Shown piece by piece: positions 26,510-38,521 of a DNA stretch of 64,000 bases. Origin of the DNA: Pagrus major (taxonomy: Eukaryota; Chordata; Actinopteri; Spariformes; Sparidae); the NCBI RefSeq assembly GCF_040436345.1, contig NC_133237.1, forward strand, positions 22,697,749 to 22,761,748, read 5' to 3'. Position 1 is the stretch's first letter, and the number at the start of each line of letters is the position of its first letter. The translations under genes and the position numbers were made by a program. The notes below the pieces were generated by a model. That model was given only the letters and a program-made list of their open reading frames with translations. It did no database searches and had not been told where the DNA came from.

Positions 26510-28621
26510 CTGCAAATAAAGTTTGTAGCAAAGTCACTAGAAATGTATTTTTCAACTTTAAGCCATAATCCAAAAGGCCTCTTCAGTTTCTTGTGGGTAA
26601 TATTGTCAGGATTTATGACAAGTCACATCACAGCGTTTATTGTTAAATGCACAGTTATAACAAAAATTCGGTAAAAGAAATTCTTCTTTTGCCTTCCACT
26701 CTGAATGTCGTTTAACAATGAAAACACAATATATAAAGTTAGAAATAAATACATCAAAAATGCAAGAATATAAGACACAATGACAATAATAAGATAAAAA
26801 GATATTCAAAAGATCTACAATGTATAATACAGTAAAACAGTATCAGTACGATAGACAGTATTTTACAAATTTGCAGTATCAATGCAACACATTGTTAGTG
26901 CAGGTGATGACGATCTGTGCAAAATCTATACACATTAAGCCCCATAAGACAATAAGCACCTCACAGAACCACAAGCACCTAAGAAAGTGAAAGAAAGTGT
27001 TGTGCATTCGCATTGTCTGACTTGAGTTATGTTTTTGAGTCCTAGTTTTTAGTTGTGGTCTAAACTTTGAAGGCCAAAAAATTGTGAGTTCATCCTCCAG
27101 TGTATGAGATATAAAGGGTTTATGGTTCCTCCAAATCACCCTTCAAAACCAGACCATGAGTTTCATACCATGTGACTGGTTTTATTAATGTAGGATGACA
27201 GTGAAGGATTGGCCTGTTAGATGGAGCGACACACTTTTCCATGACTATAGATAGCCGAGAACACTGAGACTAAAATCAGTGAGATATGCAACATCTCAAA
27301 CGCATCAAGCTGAGCCTTTAAGTAATTTGTAGTCAAAGTAGGCCATTCGGTTGTGACTGTTTGTCTGTGTTCAATCGCTGTTCCTCAGTGTCTGACATTT
27401 TTTTCCCTTTGTCTTCTTGTTCATTTTTCCACACAATCATGAGGCTGAGGAGTGCAGAGAAATGTTGTCATGGTAACTGAAAAATTGCCAGGATGACCAT
27501 GAGTGAGACAGACATGATGGCACACTGCACTGTTCAAAGTATTTCATGACCCGGTACTACAGCAGGATGTCACCTTAAGATTTCCTCCAGAGGGAAAAGA
27601 TGCATAAGTGAAACAGTCGTATGAGTTTCAAGGTCACTACTCTATTTTCTATTTCATTGCCCTCGGATGTAATGTTAGTAAGTTTTAATTTTGCTCAAAC
27701 TGTTAAATGTGCATTTGGCAAAGCAACATAATTCTGAGCTTGATTCGTCTCCACTGAAGTCACTGCTGTCAAAGTGGCCTTTTTCCCAAATCGTTTATGT
27801 CTTTTTGTGTTTCCAATGTGTCATCTTCAAATTGAGCTCAAACTATGTGGCAAAGAAAAGTGCTTAATTTGGTTTTCTTGCAGTCTAAACCAATTGCATT
27901 TTTTTCAGATTTCTCACTGATAGCTTTCTCTGTTTGGAACAAACTTTGAAATAGAGCATGTAAAATTGTGTGTCTTTAGAAAAAGTCTTCTCAAAGCAGA
28001 AAGAAGCTGAACGAAATCTGATTAGTTAAGCGCCCAGCTGAGATGGTTTGAGATGAAGTGACCTTTTGTGTTTAGATGATACACATTCTTGTCATGAAAA
28101 AGAGGAACTCTTGAAACTCGTATAGCAGTTGTAGCACAGAACTTAGTTTTGAAGCATGTAATGCATGTTGTCATAAGCAGATTACTGTTCAACCTCTCAT
28201 GATGGTTCAGATGCTGTAATTGCATATTTTTCTGTCCGGCTCTTTTGAAACTTAATTGTCACACAAACTAAAATATCTTGGTCACTCACAATCCCTGAGA
28301 GAGGATGCTCTGTCTAACAAGAAAAAAATATTCAATCCAGAAACAGTTGAACTTTGCTGGAGTATTCGGTCACTGACCCACCTGCAGGTATGTCTGCTTA
28401 TTATTCTGGCAACAACGAGTAAGCAACTTCACAATATCTGTCTCTTCTATAGCTGGAAATAGCCACCGGAAAGACTTCAAACTCCTCCTGAGTTGAAAGC
28501 TGTTATTAAAAAGAAAGTGAGGAGAAACTTTTGGACGTTTTTTGTTATTTTTGTACAAACGGCTATTTTAGAAACATGTCTCTTCTTCTCCCCTCGCTTC
28601 TGTTCTCTTCATTCTTTCTAG

Positions 28622-28647
28622 TTATTTATTTATTTATTTATTTATTG
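28622..28647. repeat. (TTTA)n microsatellite
   Basis: Six near-perfect tetranucleotide units in the intergenic desert. Confidence 0.85.
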
Positions 28648-29702
28648 TCTGTTATTGTCCCATTTCTGTTGTTGTGGTCAAGTCTCTTAAAGTCTTAAAA
28701 AGACATCAGACAAATAAAAAGGCTGTATCACACTAAAAATGGCAGTGGAGTATATTGACAGATGGCTGTACAGAAGAGACTTGTTGATCATGAATCAATC
28801 ATCATGTCTTATTTCTCTTTCTAACCTTTAACAACATTAGACTATAAAGAATTTTATTCAAATTAACAATAGACTTTGTGAATGTCTTATAGTGGCATTC
28901 ATGCTGACATAAAAAAAGTGTAATTAATATCTTGGAAAACAGAAACTACAAACACAACTGACTCTAGCCCCTAAGGATAGCACTACGTGAATGTGTACTC
29001 ATGGGCAAAAAGTACATGTTAAATTTGCAAAAGAAAAACATCTAAAAAAAACCAGTATATGACGGAGCAAAGAGCTTCAGTCAGACCAAACACACGCTAG
29101 CGTAAGGATCAAACATCTAGTAAACTGCTAAAACCATAGTCTAAAGAAAGATGAAAGGAAAATACTTAAACATAAAGTAATTAAAAAATAAATGGATGCT
29201 TCCCTTTCCCCTTGAATTATAAATACATATGAACAAAATAACTTTCTTTTCTTACAAGCTGCAAGCTTCAACAGCTATCCAGCGTTTGACTAAGTCAGAG
29301 AAAAGTCTAAAAGAAAAGTGTCTGTCTGTAGAAAGTCAGGTCATCCTGCTCCACAGAGAGCAGTGGAAGCAGTGATGCTTGGCAGTAGATACCTAACAGC
29401 CCATCCAGGACACCATCAGAGGCTCCGCTCATTTCCCTCGTCAGCTGCAAAGCAACAGGGTGGCTGCCTCACCAACTTCATGCCAAAGTCTCTAGTGGAA
29501 TGCCAGGCTCATTATAGCGGGATGAGAGTTCACTTCTCCTCTAACTGTGTGAGCTTCACAGGGGATAATGAGCCTCCTGACCGCTGGGAGTAAATGCTTG
29601 TCTGGCTGCTTCAGTGTGTCTACGTCTAGCAGTGGAGATTTCACTCTTTGCTGTTTTTTTCATGCTCTCCTGTCACTATCCTTTGTGATAGATCAGATAT
29701 TA

Positions 29703-29736
29703 TAGGCAGGTCTTATTAAAGTATTAGACCTGCCTA
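29703..29736. repeat. Short perfect inverted repeat
   Basis: Eleven-base arms TAGGCAGGTCT and AGACCTGCCTA flank a 12-base AT-rich loop. No U-tract follows and no gene adjoins, so it is recorded only as a hairpin. Confidence 0.7.
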
Positions 29737-31371
29737 CCAGTACTTCTAGGGGGCACGAATTAACACATCTTGTTTATTTTCATCCGCACAAAATTTGCTG
29801 TTTGCAGAGGGTTATGAGCTGGACTAACCTGACGTGCCAGATGGGTTGTCATACAGAGCCATCAGGTAGTCTCCCTTAGAAGCTCTTTGGAAAAGGACAG
29901 GCTCTTAAACTGGCAAAATATTTGGCAAGTGATCAGATGAACCATCTGTCTATCACAAGCTAACTTCAGTCAGTTAGATCAACAGGAGGATAGGGCTAAA
30001 TCAAGCGAGGGAGCTACAGTGAGACATAGGATGACTGGCTTCAACTGGTTCCAACCCATGACCCAAAAGGTACAAATTACATACCACTAACCTGGTCGGC
30101 CCGACTGCCACTTATTTGAAAGTTCACTTGAAAGAAAAGATGTGCATTATTAACTGTGGAGAATTTGTCTTCTATTTCAAGAATCACAGCTGTAGGTGGT
30201 TATTTTCAGATGTCATTGACTATTCACCTTGCCTTTCAAACCATTCTTGCTGGAGGCGATGCATTATGTGTGAGAGACCCAGATATGTGGGTCTGTGGGG
30301 GGGTCGTAATGCTTTTGGTACTGGGAACATTAGCTGCTTGGAGGGGAAAAACTGTGGACCTGCCACAGCAGAGATATCCAGAATTAGGCTGCCAGCCTTG
30401 GCACATATCCCAGAGAATTATGACTCAACAGTAGCAACAATGTTTAAATGTCCGTCCAGTCCGCTCCCAGGTGAGCCAGCCTACAAAATGCATATTACTA
30501 TGTTTACAGTGCTTGTGGCCTCTTTGATTATTTTTAGTGGCTGTCAAAGCACAAGTGTAAGAGGCAAAGTCGTACTCATTTTAATATGAATAAAAACATT
30601 GTTGCCACGGAAAAAAAAGGGACTGTGTTGCTCAAGGGCCCAAGATGTTTATGACTCACAATTTAGAGCTTAGTGATAACAAACTCATATTTAAATGTTA
30701 GTTTAAGGAAATATAATGACTACTTTTTGTTGCCTTAACCGAAGCAAACTGCAACCATTACTTGTTTATTTTTGTTACCACGACAAAAAAGGTCACCTTG
30801 CTATGGATGAAGACGAACCTCATCTGACTATGGATCTGTTAACACACAAGTTAACGTGAAGGATTGACATCAGCACGCAAAATTGGACTTTGGTGTATAC
30901 ACTGCACACAATTTGAAAGTATAAAGCTGTTATTTGTTTACAGATTGAGACCAGGTCGGCAAAAAACAAAGAAATATTTTCTAGTGTAAGACTAATTAAT
31001 TACTTTTAAATGACAGGAGAAAAACAACAACAGTAAAACTAACATAATGTTTAAATAATCTAAAAAATTGAGTCGGCCTGTGACAGAACATCTAATATTT
31101 GTACATGTCACTGTCGCCAGCCTCTGCTAGTTTACTGTGGTGACCTTGACTGGTGTCCTATAAAAGTCTACTGTGTGCTGCTCAGGAGAAGTGGACACCT
31201 TAGTCTAGAAAACGTGAAGGGGACATCAGCAAGAGCTTCAGCTGCATGGGTCTCCTGTGCAATGTAATATGAAACACTATTCTTCGATCAGGCCTATTTT
31301 CAGCCCACACATTTTACTGGAGCAAAGCTGATCTCCCTAACATGCACTCTGGGAGAATTTGGCAGGAGTGA

Positions 31372-31430
31372 TCACACACACACCGCACACACACACCGCA
31401 CACACACACACACGCACGCACGAACACATA
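31372..31430. repeat. Compound (CA)n/(CGCA)n microsatellite
   Basis: CA dinucleotides interrupted by CCGCACA and ending in CGCACGCACG, about 59 bp in total. Confidence 0.88.
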
Positions 31431-32892
31431 CTCACAAAGAGCAGACACTTGGCTGGGTTACTCAAATCAAATTGGAGCTAAATTTGACCTTTGAGGGAAA
31501 GTCTCAGGTCTGCCCTGCCCATCCTCATCTGCAAATGTGGAAACATTCCGTCACATTAACACGGGCTGAGCTGATGTTTTCAAACTGAATTCACAATAAT
31601 CTTAAATACTCCCACTCACCAACGATGGTGATGGCTGCTACTACATTTTCAAAGCATGGTGTGTGCCGCTACTTTGACAACATGATCAAGCTGCCCAATT
31701 CCTGTCAGAACCAGAAGACATTTCCATTTACGACAAATTGTCCTTTCATTCACCTGAGCTCCTGTCAGAGCTGTATTTCACCGCAGCTAGGATGGACATT
31801 TATTGCTCTTGTGGTCCTTCTCTCTGCAAATTTACTTCCCCGAAGTCGTATATCACTCTACACTGTTTCCTCCGAACAATATTTTTTTACAGCTTTATTG
31901 TTCAAGTTGTTTGGTGGAGTTGAATTTAAACTGACAGCAGTAGGCATCACAGCTATGAATTTAGTTTTGTGGAACATATTTTCTGACAGCCTCATGTATT
32001 TGTTTGCCGTCACACTCTGCAACACTTGCAAATAAAAAAACTACGGATGATAAAGTGTAAGTCTTTGTGTGTTGATTGATTCTAATTAGATTACACATTC
32101 ACAATGTAATAAAAAATTGATAGAAAAAAACAGCAATTATTTGATAATCGGTACATTGTTTTTTCAGCAAAAATGCACAAAATTAAAAACATTTTAAGAC
32201 ATTATACACACAAAATGACATAATCAAGAAAACATTTGGCAGACACAAAGCAGTGTTGATACTGTTTATACCGGTTGGTCAAATGAATCAAACTACCACT
32301 GAGCAAAAGCTACAAATGCAAACGACAGAGAAAATCCTCTTGTGATCGGCCAAATACCACATAAACAAATAGATGATTACAATGTGAGTGTGATCTTTTG
32401 TGTGAGTCATTTTATTGCGGAACCACGAATGAACAACCACAAACTAAATGTTGTAGATGGAAAAAAGGAAAAGGCTAATAAGCTTTCCAGCTACTGCACC
32501 CAGCGGGATTTCATATCAACCCTTCAACTCTTATCTATTTATAACAAATGTCAAGCTTCTCCAGATGATAGCGCCCATAAGTCTCGGTGGCTCCAGTGAA
32601 GTTTTTTGCCAAATGACAGAGTCCCACCCCACAAATTGTTCTGACATTTACATTCAGCGAGAGTCAAGTCGAGGCTGGTTTGTTTGTATAGGCCTTAATC
32701 GCTGCTGCAGACTCTGAGGACTTAACTGCAGCCACACTGAGAGCAACATACTGTATGAAAGTGAAGTGACTCATGAGTAATGAAGTAACTGATTTAATTA
32801 AGAGATCAGGTAGTGACTTATAAGACTAAATAGACAACATGCCTTCTATCCTGAGATGTTTTTAGTATTGGAAGAAGGAAGCCCCATTTCTC

Positions 32893-33105
32893 TGGGGTGG
32901 CTATAACACAGGAGGTAGAGCGGCTTGTCTAGTAATTGGAACGTCGCTGGTTTGAATCCCCTGCTCCCCCAGCTGTTGAGCAAGATACTGAACCCCAAAT
33001 TACTCCTGGTAAGCAGTTGGCAGCCTCTGCCATCAGTGTGTGAATGTGACAAGTGTTGTAGACTAGAAAAGCACGATAGAAATGCCATAAATACCCATTT
33101 ACTAT
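32893..33105 (+). mobile_element. tRNA-derived SINE copy
   Basis: The head has the RNA polymerase III promoter layout of a tRNA: an A-box-like segment around GGAGGTAGAGCGG and a B box GGTTTGAATCC at 32949-32959. The body (AGATACTGAACCCCAAATTA and then CTCCTGG) and the tail (AGAAAAGCACGATAGAAATG) resemble a common teleost SINE consensus I recall. Substitutions throughout suggest an old copy. It is not a functional tRNA gene: no acceptor stem pairs with the 5' end. Confidence 0.75.
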
Positions 33106-35274
33106 GAGTTTTCTACTTTTTTGTATAAAATCATAAAAAATTGCTCAAAACACAACAGGCCTTGCCCTTGTGTTTTTTCTCCACTTCTCTGGGCTGAAGT
33201 GACATTTCTCTGTACAATTTCTCTCAGATTACAAATGCCTGTGGAGACTGATGAACATGACAAAGGAAATGGAGCACTTTGGCTATTAGGATAATTGGGC
33301 TATTTAGAGAAAATGAGACTGCAATTAGGTGAAAGGTTTAACGGTCACTGTTCAATGATAATTTGTTGTTGCCAATGTTTGCTGCAAGTGAAGGGTTGAT
33401 TTCAAATGAGTATAGTGCACGTTTCTCTTCAGAACTCCAGATTTCTTCCAAAAACTACTTTCAATTTGTTTATTTGCTTCTTAGTTTGCTGGACGTTTCA
33501 AAAACAGAATCTCTACTGGCCTCACAATTCCATTTGATTACGATTCACCTGTCAACAGTTTGAATACACAGCGGTTCTCGATGCATCTCAATGTATTGCA
33601 TCATGCAGCACTACAGTACTTCAGTATAATGCTGCTTTGTCACATATTTGACCTTTTTCACTATCATTTGGATATTGTACCGAGCCATATTGCAATTTTG
33701 CTTATATTGCTATTGATAGTGCAGCCCTGATGTAAAGCTTATGTTTCTATAGGTTGAACCTAAAGAATCGTGAGCTTTGGCTGTTTGTGTTTGATGTAGT
33801 GAAGCAGCATGGTGCGTTATAATATCAACTTACACTGACATTTACAAGTACTTCAGTAAAACTTTTTATCCTTTCCCTTCACACTTCGAAAAGATAATAT
33901 AATTGAAATGAGTGAAATAGATGTAAATGTAATTTGAATACAGTTATCCTGATCATGGGTACCTCAGCCACCATTACTTTGATATAGTTGGACATTTCAG
34001 AACAGATAACGTCCTGCAGAATCATGATGGATCCAATCCAGCGATTCGCCTCCAAGGGAGAGAATCACTGACTAATATTATCACACTCTTGTAGCTTCAT
34101 ACTTAGCGCTATATTTGGACAGAGCTGATGGAGGGCATATGGACTGAAAAGATTTTAAAATTATCACTGTGTGCTACTGAAGCAACACTTCAGATATAAT
34201 TTTAACCTCTCAGATTCAAAGGAGCCAACTGAAAAGCTACGTCTCATAAAGACTTCACTGCCCCCCTGTGTCGTGATTAAATTCAAGCTAGTATCTGGTC
34301 CCTCAAAGGATAATGAGGTACAAAGGTTTAATCATTCCCTTAATCTTCTCATTTGTCAAGGCAAAGAAGCTTTTAGGTTAGAGGTTTGTTTTTGTTAATA
34401 ATTCCTCGAGGAAGATTGGATCTTTAAAAGCCAAACTTGGCTGTGTTAAAAGGTAACTGCGAACACTCTTCAGAGAAATCCTCTGTGTAACAGCAAGGTG
34501 TTTGTTTGTGGTGGCACTTTTGTAAATAATGAAAAGCATAATCATTTGGTATTGTACCTCTAGTCCGTTGCCTGAACATGATTTTTTGTTTAGAAGATGT
34601 AAAAAATCTGCTACGTCCACAGCTACTAGATCAAGCAGTTTATTTGGCATGAAGACTGTCTAGCAGCACATCTTGGCTAGACATGCCCGTTTGAACGCTG
34701 GATAATTCTTGTGCAGAAGTTTGGAGTGCAAGACAAGACAGAAAAGGCACAGCTGGTAATTCATGCCGCCATCTGTAGGGAAACAGTCCAGAGTCTATCT
34801 GAAACGTCACTCCATGCAGCAGGCGATAAGACATTTTTTCTTGATATGATGATTTAAATGGGAAAATTAAATGAATGTTCGGCCACTTACTGATTCTTGT
34901 GGTTATAGTTTCTCTGATGTGTAGAGGAGCAATTAGACTGCAGCTGCTTTTGGTTTCAGTCCTCATAAAATTCTCCATAAAACAAAGTTACTGTTTGATG
35001 TAGCCTCTATTGTTATGTGTCTCTGAGAAAGTAAATTTTGTATCTTGAGTTTAAATAGGGTAGACTGATGGCTACCTCCCAACTCCTTTGCCTGTCATTG
35101 ATTTGTAGTGGAAAGATACCTACCTGTAATGGAAAATGCATGAAGGCACCTATAATTGTCCCTTCTATTACACTAGATGGCAGTGTAATCCATCCACCCC
35201 ATTAGTCTTGACATTGTACAAGAGTCAATCATAAAGCCAACACAATACAGACCATTTACGCTAATAATCAAGAT

Positions 35275-35504
35275 TTAAAGGTCAAGTGTGTAGGATTCAA
35301 GGGGATTTCTGAGGATCTATTGTCAAAAAAGGAATATCATTTTCAATTTTACGATTTTATGATGCACCGTTATGTTTCCACAGTGCACCAGAACGGACAA
35401 CCCAAACACTGGGTCAAGAGAGGGTGAGGCAAGGGGTAGTTTGCTGGTTGCAGTCTGCAACCTCAGAACTAGGTGCCACTAACACCAACACACTGGACCT
35501 TTAA
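35275..35504. mobile_element. Non-autonomous TIR element (MITE), degenerate
   Basis: Ends in imperfect inverted repeats: TTAAAGGTCAAGTGTGTAGG at the left and ACACACTGGACCTTTAA at the right. The interior includes CCAGAACGGACAACCCAAAC and a run near TGGTTGCAGTCTGCAACCTC, both typical of a very abundant fish element with 'GGTCCAGTGTGTAGGATT' ends. No coding capacity. Confidence 0.7.
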
Positions 35505-37713
35505 GGAAAAGCTTTAACTGTATTTGCAAGGCTGTAAATACATCTTTAATATAACAATTTTCTTGCAGTTTAATTTTATCACTGCAGAAATATAAATAAA
35601 ACATTTAAAAATCAGCTATCTGTCTTGCTTAATTTCACATTTTGCCACATACTATGTTTTTGTCATGAATGTACGAAGACACAATAGAGTGTGGAATATT
35701 TGTTTTGAAATTTCTAGTTAAAGGCTTCATTAAAAAGTAAAACAATGAATACAACTACCTTTCCGCTATTATACAGTAGAGATGTCCCTCTACAGTGCAA
35801 TATGTTATAGTAAATTCATTCTGTAATAAATATGTCCTCAGACAATGATTTTAAGGATAAGTCCTACCCAGCCTGTAGGAACCACTCACATTGATGGGGT
35901 GGACAATGTGAGCTTGCAGTGCCCCCCTCTGGTGAGACACACTCAAGGATACAGTGAAAAGTCCAATGGTGTTTTTATCTAATTATGTCCAACAATACAA
36001 GCTGGTCCATCTTCCTGAAGCAGATTAATCACTGACCATTTAAAATGTACAAAAAAATATGCTCTGCAATTTGCCAGATTTGTTTTGCCTATTGAGTGCA
36101 GTTGTTGTGATTTGTTGTTGCTGCTGAAATCCAAACTTTAGTTGAACAGCAAGTGATGTGGAATGGTACTCATAGGGGCTTTTAAAAACAACTTTATTTT
36201 CAAGTTGGGAACCTTGAGAAATGGGCATGAAAACCAATTAGGCTCCAAACGTAGTTGTCAGATTAGGGAAATTTGGGGGAGTTCCAGGGGGCCCAAAGCC
36301 AGAGGGGGGACACTCAGAGAGGCAGTGTGCTCCTGCAGCTTTGCACAGTAAATCCAGTTTTGGGTCATGTCAGGGGTCAAACAGCAGTGCCCATCGACTC
36401 TGCAAGAGCAACAGCTTGTGAAATAGGCAGCTTGATCAGATTATCTAATTGCATCATGTCTCTTTCAAAAGAATATATTTTTTTCCTGTCTGTATGAAGA
36501 GGGACTACTCTCCCAGGAACCCTTGGCCTTTGTGGCCCATGATGCTTATGCCATGTGGGTGTGGGATCAGCAGTTTACTGCTTTAGGCCTGAGTAAATAC
36601 TGCAGCCATTCCAGGCATTGCTGTGAATGGTGGAGGAAGGAAATGTCTGTAATCAGAGTAACTTCACTGTTTCCCATAGTCGAGTCAGGAAGTAAATGGG
36701 TTGCAGAGAGATGACAGTAGATGAATAGAGGGAGTAATGTGACAGACAAAAAAAGGGAGGGTCTTAGGAAAACTTTTAGTTCCAGTTTTTATTTAAAAAC
36801 GCAGCTCAGTGTATCATTTTTGATTCTGTATGCATCATCAATAGGACATTTTTGTATTACTATGTATATATCTGTGTGATAATCAATGTGACTTTTTTAT
36901 TGTGTGCTGCCTTTTGTGAATTGGCTGCACTGTACATTTACCATTTGAAAACAACATTGCCCTCTTTATATTCCTGGCATTTATAGAGCAGTTAATGTTT
37001 CTCTTGTGGTCTGGATTGTGTTCTGACTGTCCGTCTCTCCTGAGGCTGAGGCCATGGTTACACTGTTTTTGTTACCTGTTATTCCAATGAGCAAATGCTA
37101 TTCTTGATCTTTTTCTGGGGACACAAATATTGTATGCACACCACTTGGCTGTTTTCATTAACACTATATTGTTGGAGAGTTCATGAAACAGTAGAAGGCA
37201 TCTTCATACTGGATTATAGCTTCTGAAAATAAACCTTACCCACGTATCCATAGTGTTTCAGTTACAAAACTGTGCCCTATCCCAAACTGAATAACAGAAG
37301 AGGTTTTCACTTTCCACTGGAAAAGTTATGTGGTGCCAAATGTTGGCACCTCACCTCTATGTAAGTTGTTGCATTAAAAGTAATTTGGATTAATGACTTA
37401 TTTTCACACTTCTGGAAACTCTACTTTTCTGATGACATCATCACAACAGTCTGTGCCTATGCCGAACACTAAAACCAGATTCCTGCTAATTTCATTTGAA
37501 TTAAAGGCACAAACATCTAATGCGATGTGAAGACTATAGCTGACATAATATAAGAAGCTTTCCCCTTGAGTTAGCAGAGCTGCTGTGATTGTATTACATT
37601 GAGTGATCATATAGCACAGCAGTCCACTAAGCAGTCCTACTACTCTAATGCAAAAATCTACTTAAGCTACTTAGAATGATTTTAAGAACTGCTTTGTAAG
37701 AATTAATTTGGTA

Positions 37714-38068
37714 ACATTTTAGATTGGGGAACACATATGAACTATTTACTAGTTGCTTATCAGTATTCATTTTAGTAGCATATCAGCTCTTCATCAAAGA
37801 GCACCAAAATGTGGTGGTTAATAAGTGTCAACCTACTCTATAAACTACTCTAGAACGTGGTTCTGAGTTAGAAAGGCCATGAGGTCATGAACGACAACTT
37901 CTTTACTTGGTATCCATCAGCAAAAAATTATGTAGGTGCTTATTCATGGAAATACCTAAGTAGTTGTAAAATATGGTTGTGCAGAATAAGCCATTAGTAA
38001 GTGCTCAGTAATGTCTAATCAAGAGCCAATATGCTAATAATATGCATGTTAATAAGTAGCTAGTTTAT
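37714..38068. mobile_element. Long-arm foldback/MITE element
   Basis: Two arms of about 48 bp are imperfect inverted copies: left near 37749-37796 (CTAGTTGCTTAT… GCTCTTCATCA) and right near 38015-38062 (whose reverse complement reads CTAGCTACTTATT… GCTCTTGATTA). The interior also shows partial inverted similarity. It matches a dispersed fish repeat with 'pattern of GCTTATT/AATAAG' ends. No coding capacity. Confidence 0.65.
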
Positions 38069-38308
38069 CTACATTGTTAATACAAGCAAAAGCAAATGTT
38101 TTGAAAAATGGATTTCCTCATGAATCGTTGTTTCCATCTGCACTCATCACATGTAAACGGATAACAACAACATAAACAGCCTGTAGCCTGTAGTATTAAA
38201 CATTCAGAGAGGATCTGAGTTTGTTTTAAATCACTCAATCAAACTCTTTTGCAGCTTTAAATGCTATTGTTGATATAAGTATTGTTTTCTTGAAACTGCC
38301 ACCCACAG

Positions 38309-38521
38309 ATCGTGCAGTATTATTGTCATTGGGTTTCACGATCTACTATGATACTGGACAAAAACACAGAGACCCTGCCTGGCTCCCAGAACAACACCAC
38401 GAGTTGCAGCATGCCAGTGAGCAAACAAGAGGTTATTTCTGTCCGTGGTCGACCCCTAACCGACCCCCTGCCAAGCACACTGCTGGCTGGCTCCAACCAG
38501 GAGGAGATCGGGGAGGGCTCA
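38309..38521 (+). other. Exon-like open island; possible alternative 5' exon of mrtfb
   Basis: Preceded by a pyrimidine-biased acceptor (CCACCCACAG) and followed by a GT (GGCTCA|GTATTT). The 213 nt between are open for 71 codons. From the ATG at 38348 the frame reads MILDKNTETLPGSQNNTT and later STLLAGSNQEEIGEGS, with C/G-rich third positions unlike the neighbouring DNA. It is on the mrtfb strand, 7 kb upstream of the assigned first exon. The phase-0 end does not join directly to the next mrtfb exon, so an extra exon would be needed. Unproven. Confidence 0.3.

Noticed and set aside
30116..30589. 157-codon plus-strand open frame
   Set aside because: No recognisable domain, no splice or promoter context and biased composition (many Cys, Ser and Ile); consistent with chance in repeat-rich intergenic DNA.
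31625..32035. 136-codon plus-strand open frame
   Set aside because: Hydrophobic but with no family match, no upstream signals and AT-driven codons; no sign of selection for coding.
32893..32965. tRNA gene
   Set aside because: A and B boxes are present but the cloverleaf does not close and a SINE body and tail follow, so it is a retroposon head.
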